The position numbers and the translations under genes are program-made. DNA of 58,311 nt from CAVQCA01 sp963710815 (GTDB lineage Bacteria; Pseudomonadota; Gammaproteobacteria; UBA9214). The notes under the pieces were generated by a model, which saw only the letters and a program-made list of their open reading frames with translations, had not been told where the DNA came from and did no database searches. Shown one piece after another: positions 51,482-58,311 of this stretch (positions are counted from its first letter, which is position 1; each line of letters starts with the position of its first letter). Where the stretch lies: contig CAVQCA010000134.1 in assembly GCA_963710815.1 (NCBI GenBank), positions 1-58,311 of the forward strand. Reading direction: 5' to 3'.

Positions 51482-52954
51482 ATGAAGCAGTCGATTCAAC
51501 TTCGCCTCGGACAGCAGCTGACCATGACCCCCCAGCTGCAGCAGGCCATCCGGCTGCTGCAGCTCTCCACCCTGGAACTTCAAACCGAGATCCAGAACAC
51601 CCTTGAATCCAACCCGATGCTGGAACAGGGCGAAGAGGCGGAGGCACCGGAGTCGCGCGAGCACGGGGAAATGATCGACCGATCGCGGGAAACAGGTGCA
51701 ATGGAAGCGGAGGCGACTCTTGCGGGCGAACGCACCGACACCATCCCGGACGAACTGCCGGTCGACAGCAACTGGGATGACGTCTTCGACACCGGCGCGA
51801 CCAGTTACAGCGCCTCCGGTACGGAGGGCGACTGGCGGGACAATTACGAGACCATCACGGTCAGCCGCGGCGACCTGCATGACCATCTGTACTGGCAGCT
51901 CGACATGACGAATCTGTCGGAAACCGACCGCATCATCGCCACCACCCTGATCGATGCCATCGATGAGGACGGGTATCTGCCCCAGGATCTTGCGGAAACC
52001 CGGCACAACCTGGCTATCGAGATGGAAGTCGAACAGGACGAGATCGATGCCGTACTGCACCGGATCCAGCAATTCGACCCGGTCGGCGTCGGCGCCCGCA
52101 ATCTCGGCGAATGTCTCGGCCTGCAGCTTGCGCAATTCGACCCGGGCACCCCCTGGCTGAAAGAGGCGGGTATCCTGATCAGGGAACATCTCAACCTGCT
52201 GGGCAATCACGACTACAACAGCCTGTTACGCAGAATGCACCTGGCCAAGGACGACCTGCAACACGTCATCCATCTGATCCAGTCACTCAACCCGCGGCCG
52301 GGTTCCCGGTTCAGCGCCACGGAGCCGGAATACATCGTCCCGGATGTCTATGTCAGCAAGCTCGAAGGCAAATGGCGGGTGGAACTGAACACGGAGTCAG
52401 TCCCGAAACTGCGCATCAATTCCTTTTATGCGAATATGGTCAAGCGGGCCAACACCAGCAAGGACAACACCTACCTCAAGAGCAACCTGCAGGAGGCGCG
52501 CTGGTTCCTGAAGAGTCTGCAAAGTCGTCACGAGACCCTGCTCAAGGTGGCCAACAGCATCGTGGCGCGCCAGCGCGCCTTCTTCGATTACGGCGAGGAG
52601 GCCATGAAACCCATGGTGCTGCGCAGCATCGCCGAGGAAGTGAGCATGCACGAATCCACCATTTCGAGGGTTACGACCCGCAAGTACATGCATACCCCGC
52701 GGGGCATATACGAATTCAAGTATTTTTTTTCCAGTCATGTCAGCACCGAGGCGGGCGGCGAATGCTCCGCAACCGCCATCCGCGCGATCATCAAGAAACT
52801 GGTCGCCGCGGAGAATCCCGTCAAGCCGCTGAGTGACAGCAAGATGGCCAGTCTGCTAGCCGAACAGGGCATTCAGGTTGCGCGTCGAACCATCGCCAAA
52901 TACCGCGAGTCGCTGTCCATCGCCCCTTCCAATGAGCGTAAACGCCTGACCTAG
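51482..52954 (+). CDS. rpoN: RNA polymerase sigma-54 factor
   Basis: RpoN directs polymerase to -24/-12 promoters that need enhancer-binding activators. The 490-residue protein has the Gln/Leu-rich activator-interaction region (LRLGQQLTMTPQLQQAIRLL), an acidic region II (about 45-115), the core-binding region (DRIIATTLIDAIDEDGYLPQ), a helix-turn-helix (RSIAEEVSMHESTISRVTTR) and the RpoN box ARRTIAKYRES (from residue 467). The ATG at 51482 follows a 126-base gap after lptB, enough for its own promoter. It heads the set hpf, ptsN, hprK, rapZ and PTS genes, the standard neighbourhood. Confidence 0.97.
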   Translation: MKQSIQLRLGQQLTMTPQLQQAIRLLQLSTLELQTEIQNTLESNPMLEQGEEAEAPESREHGEMIDRSRETGAMEAEATLAGERTDTIPDELPVDSNWDDVFDTGATSYSASGTEGDWRDNYETITVSRGDLHDHLYWQLDMTNLSETDRIIATTLIDAIDEDGYLPQDLAETRHNLAIEMEVEQDEIDAVLHRIQQFDPVGVGARNLGECLGLQLAQFDPGTPWLKEAGILIREHLNLLGNHDYNSLLRRMHLAKDDLQHVIHLIQSLNPRPGSRFSATEPEYIVPDVYVSKLEGKWRVELNTESVPKLRINSFYANMVKRANTSKDNTYLKSNLQEARWFLKSLQSRHETLLKVANSIVARQRAFFDYGEEAMKPMVLRSIAEEVSMHESTISRVTTRKYMHTPRGIYEFKYFFSSHVSTEAGGECSATAIRAIIKKLVAAENPVKPLSDSKMASLLAEQGIQVARRTIAKYRESLSIAPSNERKRLT

Positions 52955-52964
52955 GAGTCCCGTG

Positions 52965-53285
52965 ATGCAAATAGACCTGACAGGGCAACATATCGAGATC
53001 ACCCCACCGCTGCGCCAGTATGTCGACAGCAAGCTGGAGCGCCTGACGCGCCATTCCGCCCAGGTCCTGGACATCCACGTCATACTCAGCGTGGAGAAGC
53101 TGCGGCACAGGGCGGAGGCCACGCTGCGTCTGAACGGCGGCAGCGTGTTCGCCGACGCCACCGAGGAGGACATGTATGCCGCGATCGATGCCCTTGCCGA
53201 CAAGCTCGACCGGCAGGTAAAAAGACATAACGACAAGTTGAATGACCATCACAGGAATGACGGCTCGCTCAAGAATCATGTATAG
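52965..53285 (+). CDS. hpf: Ribosome hibernation promoting factor, short form
   Basis: Hpf binds 30S subunits in the mRNA/tRNA channel and promotes 100S dimers in stationary phase. The 106-residue product is the short type, with MQIDLTGQHIEITPPLRQYV, the RAEATLRLNGGSVFADATEE strand and the basic helix AIDALADKLDRQVKRHNDKL. It lacks the C-terminal dimerisation domain of long Hpf. AGGAG lies 7 bases before the ATG at 52965; the GTG one codon upstream is too close to that site. Confidence 0.95.
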   Translation: MQIDLTGQHIEITPPLRQYVDSKLERLTRHSAQVLDIHVILSVEKLRHRAEATLRLNGGSVFADATEEDMYAAIDALADKLDRQVKRHNDKLNDHHRNDGSLKNHV

Positions 53286-53333
53286 ACAACCCATTGATCG
53301 CCGTACCACGTCGCCGCACGGACCGGTCACACC

Positions 53334-53804
53334 GTGAATTTCTCCGAACTCATTGTCCCGGAACGCGTGCTCTGCTGCCCGGAACTCGGCAGCAAGAAAC
53401 GCCTGCTGGAGGGCATCAGCGAACTGCTGGCCAGCGACGTGCCGCAGCACTCCAGAAACGAGATATTCGACAGCCTGATCAGCCGCGAGAAGCTCGGCAG
53501 CACCGGACTGGGCAAGGGAGTCGCCATACCGCACGGCCGCATGAGCGCGCTGAACCGCCCGGTATGCGCCTTCATCAAGCTGGATCATCCGGTCGAATTC
53601 GATGCCTCCGACGGTCAGCCGGTAGACCTGCTATGCGCCCTCATCGTACCGGAGAACTCCACCGATGATCACCTGCAGATCCTCTCCAGCATCGCCACGA
53701 TGTTCGGCGACCAGGCGTTCTGCAAGCGCATTCGGGAATGCGCCAGCGAGACATGCCTGTACGAACTGCTCAGCCAGGGGAACGTGCAGCAGAAGAGTGC
53801 ATGA
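53334..53804 (+). CDS. ptsN: PTS IIA component for nitrogen regulation (EIIA-Ntr)
   Basis: PtsN is the regulatory end of the nitrogen PTS; by its phosphorylation state it controls potassium transport, sensor kinases and ppGpp synthesis in other bacteria. The 156-residue protein has the phospho-acceptor H67 in KGVAIPHGRM and the surrounding LGSTGLGKG loop. The start is a GTG at 53334-53336. It overlaps hprK by 4 bases (ATGA). Confidence 0.95.
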   Translation: MNFSELIVPERVLCCPELGSKKRLLEGISELLASDVPQHSRNEIFDSLISREKLGSTGLGKGVAIPHGRMSALNRPVCAFIKLDHPVEFDASDGQPVDLLCALIVPENSTDDHLQILSSIATMFGDQAFCKRIRECASETCLYELLSQGNVQQKSA

Positions 53805-54742
53805 GCACGACTCTCACAATCGCCACACTCTATGAGGCCCTGCAGAAACAGCTGGGGTTCGAGTGGATTACGGGGGAAGAGCTTGGTGATCATACGATCC
53901 AGACAACAGCAGATGCGACGGGCGAGGTCTCGCTGGCAGGCAATCTCAACCTGATCAACCAGCACCGCATCCAGGTCCTGGGAAACAAGGAGCTCGACTA
54001 CCTGGATTCCCTGAAAAAAAACTCGCGCAAGGACACCATCAGCCAGCTTTATTCGGGCCAGTCCGATCTGGTGATAATCGCCAGGCGCCTGCGGGCACCC
54101 GCCGACCTGACCGCTGCCGCGGCTGCCAGCCGGATACCGATGCTCTCTTCCCGCCTGGCCAGCGAGGAGACCATCCAGCACGTGCGATATTTTCTCGGCA
54201 ATCACCTCGCCGAGAAGATCACCCTGCACGGCGTCTTCATGGAGGTCATGGGCACCGGCGTCCTGATTACCGGTGCCTCCGGCATCGGCAAGAGCGAGCT
54301 GGCGCTGGAGCTGCTGACGCGCGGCCATCGACTGATCGCCGATGATGCCATCGAGTACGCGCGCGTCGCGCCGGATATCCTTAACGGTACCTGTCCGGAG
54401 ATGCTGCGCGACTTTCTCGAGGTGCGCGGCCTGGGCGTTCTCAACGTGCGCGCCATGTTCGGTGCCAGCGCCATCAAGCATGACCGGAATCTGCGCCTGG
54501 TCATCCTCCTGCAGGAGATGCGCAATGTCGCCGGAATGGACCGCCTGCAAGGCAGCAGGCGCAATCGGACCCTCCTCGGCGTGGAGATACCGGAGATCAC
54601 CCTGCCGGTCGGACCCGGCAGGAACCTCTCGGTGCTGGTGGAGGCCGCCGTTCGCAACCACATCCTCCGCACGAAAGGCTACGATGCCAGCCAGGCGTTC
54701 ATCGACCGCCAGAAACAGCGGCTGGATAACCTCTCGCAATGA
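53801..54742 (+). CDS. hprK: HPr kinase/phosphorylase
   Basis: HprK phosphorylates HPr on a serine and can reverse this. The 313-residue product has the N-terminal MurF-like domain (to about 130), H143 before the P-loop GASGIGKS (158-165), IADDAIEYARV, and the signature EVRGLGVLNVRAMFGASAIK. A longer open frame begins inside ptsN, but the ATG overlapping the ptsN stop is preferred. HprK in the rpoN-ptsN cluster is typical of Beta-, Alpha- and some Gammaproteobacteria and absent from enterics. Ser46 of the HPr encoded downstream is present, so the target exists. Confidence 0.96.
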   Translation: MSTTLTIATLYEALQKQLGFEWITGEELGDHTIQTTADATGEVSLAGNLNLINQHRIQVLGNKELDYLDSLKKNSRKDTISQLYSGQSDLVIIARRLRAPADLTAAAAASRIPMLSSRLASEETIQHVRYFLGNHLAEKITLHGVFMEVMGTGVLITGASGIGKSELALELLTRGHRLIADDAIEYARVAPDILNGTCPEMLRDFLEVRGLGVLNVRAMFGASAIKHDRNLRLVILLQEMRNVAGMDRLQGSRRNRTLLGVEIPEITLPVGPGRNLSVLVEAAVRNHILRTKGYDASQAFIDRQKQRLDNLSQ

Positions 54743-55596
54743 ACCTCGTCATCATCAGCGGCCTGTCGGGCTCGGGCAAGACCATCGCCCTGCACACGCT
54801 GGAAGACATCGGATATTACTGCACCGACAATCTGCCGATCGGACTGCTCGATGCCTTCGCGCTGGAGTTCAGCCAGCCGCACCTCGCGCGCCTCACGAAG
54901 GTGGCCGTCGGGATAGACGCCCGCAACAACCCCGACCAGATCAGCCGCTTCCCCGCGGTGATCGCCGACTGCCGCCGGCGCGGCATCGACTGCAAGATCG
55001 TTTTTCTCCAGGCCGAGGACCAGGCGATCCTGAAACGGTTCAGCGAGACCCGGCGCAAACACCCACTGACCGGACCCGGCGCTTCGCTCTCCGACGCCAT
55101 CCGGGATGAGCGCGTCCTGCTCGCCCCGATCAGCGCCAACGCCGATCTTTTTCTCGACACCAGCCGCACCAACGTCCACCAGCTGCGCGATCTGGTGCGC
55201 GACTGCATCGCCGCGGGGGAGAACCCCGGGCTCTCGCTCGTGCTCAGATCCTTTGGCTACAAACACGGGGTTCCCGCCGACGCCGATTTCGTGTTCGACT
55301 CGCGTTGCCTGCCCAACCCCTACTGGGTGCCCGCCCTGCGTAACTTGACCGGGCGGGACCGGGCGGTCATCGAATTTCTTGACGGGGAACCGGCCGTGCA
55401 TGAATTATATGCGGACCTGGAAAACTTCCTCCTGAAGTGGATCCCCCGCTTCGGCGCGGACAATCGCAGCTACCTGAGCGTCGCCATCGGTTGCACCGGC
55501 GGGCAGCACCGGTCCGTATACCTGGTGGAACGTATCGCCGGAAGCCTGGGCCACCGGTTCGGAAGCATCGTTATCAGACATCGTGAACTTGCATGA
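54739..55596 (+). CDS. rapZ: RNase adapter protein RapZ
   Basis: RapZ guides RNase E to small RNAs that control glucosamine-6-phosphate synthase and binds that sugar. The 285-residue product has Walker A GLSGSGKT near residue 8, Walker-B-like region, and the C-terminal sugar/RNA-binding domain with SLVLRSFGYKHGVPADADFV, FDSRCLPNPYWVPALR and IGCTGGQHRSVYLVE. It overlaps hprK and the next gene by 4 bases each. Whether glmZ/glmY-type RNAs exist in this organism cannot be seen here. Confidence 0.96.
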   Translation: MNLVIISGLSGSGKTIALHTLEDIGYYCTDNLPIGLLDAFALEFSQPHLARLTKVAVGIDARNNPDQISRFPAVIADCRRRGIDCKIVFLQAEDQAILKRFSETRRKHPLTGPGASLSDAIRDERVLLAPISANADLFLDTSRTNVHQLRDLVRDCIAAGENPGLSLVLRSFGYKHGVPADADFVFDSRCLPNPYWVPALRNLTGRDRAVIEFLDGEPAVHELYADLENFLLKWIPRFGADNRSYLSVAIGCTGGQHRSVYLVERIAGSLGHRFGSIVIRHRELA

Positions 55597-55994
55597 ACGT
55601 CGGATTGCTGCTCATCACCCATAACGAGCTGGGTCACTACCTGCTGGACACGGCGACGTCCATACTCGGCGGCTGCCCGGTACGAACCCGGGTTCTGAAC
55701 GTGCCCGGCGGCTGCAACCCCGACACGATACTGGAGCGGGCCAGTGCGCTCTACCGGGAGCTCGACCAGGGTGACGGCGTACTGGTGCTCACCGACCTCT
55801 ATGGCAGCACCCCCAGCAACATCGCCGCCCGCCTGCTGGAGAAATACAATATCCTGGTGATATCCGGCGTCAACGTACCCATGCTGATGCGCATCCTCAA
55901 CTACCCGACCTGCACACTCGAGGAAATGGCGAACAAGGCGCTGACCGGAGCGCACGACGGCGTGATCCTTACCGCCAGGAAACTGGCTTGCTGA
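55593..55994 (+). CDS. PTS EIIA component, mannose family
   Basis: This 133-residue protein is a stand-alone EIIA of the mannose type, with phospho-acceptor H10 in LLLITHNELG and the GDGVLVLTDLYGSTPSNIA loop typical of the fold. No EIIB, EIIC or EIID gene is nearby, so it probably acts as a regulator or phosphate sink rather than in transport. Similar proteins lie between rapZ and hpr in many Beta- and Gammaproteobacteria. It overlaps rapZ by 4 bases and ends 1 base before the HPr gene. Confidence 0.93.
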   Translation: MNVGLLLITHNELGHYLLDTATSILGGCPVRTRVLNVPGGCNPDTILERASALYRELDQGDGVLVLTDLYGSTPSNIAARLLEKYNILVISGVNVPMLMRILNYPTCTLEEMANKALTGAHDGVILTARKLAC

Positions 55995-55995
55995 G

Positions 55996-56265
55996 ATGCG
56001 GCGGAAACAGGTCATCATCAACAACAAACTCGGGCTGCACGCCCGCGCGGCGGCGAAGCTCGTGACCCTGGCCTCTTCGTTCTCCAGCGAGATCGACATC
56101 ACCAAGGATCACCAGACCGTCAACGGCAAGAGCATCATGGGGGTCATGATGCTGGCCGCTTCCCGCGGCACCAGCCTCACCCTGACCATCAACGGAGAGG
56201 ACGAGGAGGAGGCCACCTTCTCCCTGCAAAAACTCATCGACGGGAAATTCGGCGAAGCGGAGTGA
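55996..56265 (+). CDS. ptsH: Phosphocarrier protein HPr (nitrogen PTS type)
   Basis: HPr passes phosphate from enzyme I to the EIIA proteins. The 89-residue product has the active-site H15 in GLHARAAAKLV and S46 in NGKSIMGVMMLAAS, the site used by HprK. Presence of both residues suggests it takes part in both phosphorylation circuits. It starts one base after the preceding stop. The name could equally be ptsO/npr. Confidence 0.96.
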   Translation: MRRKQVIINNKLGLHARAAAKLVTLASSFSSEIDITKDHQTVNGKSIMGVMMLAASRGTSLTLTINGEDEEEATFSLQKLIDGKFGEAE

Positions 56266-56346
56266 TTGGCGCCGGCCCGGTCGCTGGCGGTATGATCGGG
56301 TAACGATATCGAGGGGGCGGCCGGACTGACGGAGGGTGAACAGAAT

Positions 56347-58089
56347 ATGAGCCTGGCGCTGGCCGGTATAGGTATTTCTCGCGGCGTTGCGATCGGCAGG
56401 GCCCATATCATCGTGCGCGGCGCCATCGAGGTAAAGGAAAACACCCTCTCCGAGCGGTTGGTCGAGGAGGAGGTCGCCCGCTACCTCGATGCCATCGCGA
56501 CCGCCCGGATGCAGCTAAGATCCATCCGTGACCGTATCCCGAAGGAAACCCGGGTGGATATCGCCGCATTCATCGACACTTACCTGCTGATGCTCGATGA
56601 CGCCACGATCGTAAAGACACCCGTCGACCTGATCCGCGACCGGCGCTGCAATGCCGAGTGGGCGCTGAAACTTCAGCGGGACGCCCTGGTCGATGTCTTC
56701 GAGCAGATGAACGACGCCTACCTGCGAACCCGCCGCGATGACGTGGACCATGTCATCAACCGTATATTGCGCATTCTGCTCGCGAACGGTCAGAGCGAAC
56801 TGCATATCGAGGGCGCCATGCACGATACCATCGTCCTGGCCGACGACCTGACCCCGGCGGAAACCGTGCTGCTCCAGCATCAGGACGTCTGCGCCTTTGC
56901 GACGGAATACGGCGGCCCGCTTTCGCACACCGCCATCCTGGCGCGGAGCGTACAAATGCCCGCCGTCGTCGGGGTGCATGGCATCCAGCATTACCTCCAG
57001 GACGGCGACACGATCATACTGGACGGCCAGCATGGCGTCCTGATTGCGGACCCCGACGAAAGGACCCTGGAATATTACCGGAAACGCCAGCTGCAGGAGG
57101 CGCGCCGCCGCGCCGAACTGGCGCGACTCGTGCAGACACCGGCCGTGACGCTCGATCAGCAACCGGTCACGCTCATGGCCAATATCGAACTCCCCGAGGA
57201 CATCGATGCCGTCAGCCGGGAGAATACCCGGGGCGTCGGTCTCTACCGGACCGAATTCCTGTTCATGAACCGCGAGGATCCCCCCGACGAGGAAGAGCAA
57301 TACCACTGCTACGTCGGAGTCGTCGAGGCGCTGAATGGCAAACCCCTGACCATCCGCACGCTCGACATGGGCGCGGACAAACAGGTGGACGGGTCCGGCG
57401 TGATCGGCCTGCGCGGCGGCAATCCGGCCCTGGGGCTGCGCGCCGTCCGCCTGTGCCTGAAGGATCTGTGCCTGTTCCGGCCCCAGTTGCGGGCCATCTT
57501 GCGCGCCTCCTCCCAGGGCCCGGTGCGCATGATGATACCCATGCTCACCAACACACACGAACTGCAACAGGTACTCGGCCTCATCGAGGAGGCGAAACAC
57601 TCGCTGCAGCGATCAGGGCTGGCCTATGACCCCCGCATCCGTATCGGCGGCATGATCGAGGTCCCGGCCGCCGCGCTCTCCGCAAAGGCCTTTGCCAACC
57701 GCCTGGATTTCCTGTCGATCGGCACCAATGACCTGATCCAGTACACCCTGGCGATCGACCGGGTGGACGACGAGGTGAACTACCTCTACGACCCCCTGCA
57801 TCCGGCCGTATTGAAGCTCATCAAGATGACCATCGACGCCGGATCGAACGCCGGCATACCGGTCGCCATGTGCGGCGAGATGGCGGGTGACCCGCTCTAC
57901 ACGCGCCTGCTGCTCGGCATGGGGCTGACGGAATTCAGCATGCACCCCACTGCGCTGCAGGAGGTCAAACGCGTCATCAACCAGAGCAGCATCAGTGAAC
58001 TCGCCCCCCGGGTGGAGGCCCTGCTGCAGAGCGGCGAGGCCGAGCAGATCATCGCCGGCATCGACGCCATCAACAGTTCCGTACACTGA
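56347..58089 (+). CDS. ptsI: Phosphoenolpyruvate-protein phosphotransferase (enzyme I)
   Basis: Enzyme I starts the chain PEP to EI to HPr to EIIA. The 580-residue product has the N-terminal HPr-binding and phosphohistidine domain with H194 in GGPLSHTAILARS, the PEP-binding barrel with GLYRTEFLFMNREDPPDEEE, MIPMLTNTHELQQV, DFLSIGTNDLIQYTLAIDR, and the active-site Cys in VAMCGEMAGDP. It lacks the N-terminal GAF domain of enteric PtsP, so nitrogen sensing through GAF is not expected. It ends the cluster and completes a full phosphorelay in one operon. Confidence 0.96.
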   Translation: MSLALAGIGISRGVAIGRAHIIVRGAIEVKENTLSERLVEEEVARYLDAIATARMQLRSIRDRIPKETRVDIAAFIDTYLLMLDDATIVKTPVDLIRDRRCNAEWALKLQRDALVDVFEQMNDAYLRTRRDDVDHVINRILRILLANGQSELHIEGAMHDTIVLADDLTPAETVLLQHQDVCAFATEYGGPLSHTAILARSVQMPAVVGVHGIQHYLQDGDTIILDGQHGVLIADPDERTLEYYRKRQLQEARRRAELARLVQTPAVTLDQQPVTLMANIELPEDIDAVSRENTRGVGLYRTEFLFMNREDPPDEEEQYHCYVGVVEALNGKPLTIRTLDMGADKQVDGSGVIGLRGGNPALGLRAVRLCLKDLCLFRPQLRAILRASSQGPVRMMIPMLTNTHELQQVLGLIEEAKHSLQRSGLAYDPRIRIGGMIEVPAAALSAKAFANRLDFLSIGTNDLIQYTLAIDRVDDEVNYLYDPLHPAVLKLIKMTIDAGSNAGIPVAMCGEMAGDPLYTRLLLGMGLTEFSMHPTALQEVKRVINQSSISELAPRVEALLQSGEAEQIIAGIDAINSSVH

Positions 58090-58148
58090 GCGCCGACGGC
58101 TGCGTTGCGCGGGTCATGGAGCGACGCTCCCGCTCTGACCGGAGCTCA

Positions 58149-58175
58149 CACCGCAAAGCCGCAAAGAACGCAAAG
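58149..58175. repeat. Single arm of a family-B repeat
   Basis: CACCGCAAAGCCGCAAAG followed by AACGCAAAG matches the left arm of family B, with one change. The expected inverted arm is not found before the window ends at 58311; the rest of 58090-58311 holds no supported gene. Confidence 0.6.
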
Positions 58176-58311
58176 TAGAAATAAACCGGTACATTCACCA
58201 GAAAAAACACAAGGGGGCGCACCTGTTGCCGGAGCAGGTGATCGGATATGTATTCGGGAAACCTCATGAGCCTGGGGATAATGTCAGCCGTTTGAATCAT
58301 CACAAAAGGCA

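Noticed and set aside
58070..58303. 77-codon minus-strand frame at the right edge
   Set aside because: It overlaps a family-B repeat arm and has no ribosome site or similarity that I can recognise.

Overview
This window looks like a chromosomal segment of a GC-rich gammaproteobacterium, probably a free-living respiratory or autotroph-like lineage near the Chromatiales/Ectothiorhodospiraceae; that placement is inference. The block yrbG-kdsD-kdsC-lptC-lptA-lptB-rpoN-hpf-ptsN-rapZ, divergent from mlaFEDCB-murA, matches the Escherichia/Pseudomonas order. The guaB-guaA, xseA, tadA, mltF neighbourhood and sspA-sspB next to petABC are also typical of Gammaproteobacteria. HprK in the nitrogen-PTS cluster, a short-form HisG and the absence of any sugar PTS permease point away from enterics.

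Layout. 1-4181 (minus): GldA-type ATPase, GldF/GldG-like fusion and DUF4340 protein (partial). 4182-10160: isolated cytochrome b561, two divergent MscS-family channels. 10658-14372: small conserved protein, tRNA-Ser(CGA), mltF, a metallo-beta-lactamase-fold protein with substituted metal ligands, tadA. 14415-23710: accessory island holding a HigB/HigA pair, a frameshifted HipB-like regulator, a SWIM/SNF2 helicase, and an asparagine-synthetase-like gene (one-base frameshift) followed by two ATP-grasp genes that resemble a small amide/peptide-forming pathway. 23718-31793: guaA, guaB, xseA, M23 peptidase, macrodomain protein, and an unusual HTH/coiled-coil-2Fe-2S-flavin reductase fusion. 31786-36976: sspB, sspA, cytochrome bc1 (petABC), Nif3-like protein. 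37208-43590: DegS-like protease, hisC, hisD, hisG, murA. 43656-46716: Mla lipid transport operon. 46979-58089: Kdo/Lpt envelope genes, sigma-54 and the nitrogen PTS.

Two families of short dispersed inverted repeats run through the intergenic spaces. Family A has a core like TGGCCACGGAAGCACACGG and ends like GGCGCTTACTTAAG; two copies are flanked by 11-bp direct repeats, so it behaves like a MITE. Family B has arms like TTCACCGCAAAGACGCAAAG. They sit in every gap of murA-hisG-hisD-hisC and between guaB and guaA.

Working together: the right half is envelope biogenesis (Kdo synthesis, LPS export, phospholipid retrograde transport, first peptidoglycan step) joined to regulation by sigma-54 and PTS-Ntr. 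The middle holds purine synthesis, respiration and stringent-response proteins. The least explained part is the island between tadA and guaA, especially the AsnB/ATP-grasp trio. No CRISPR array, prophage or transposase gene was seen.
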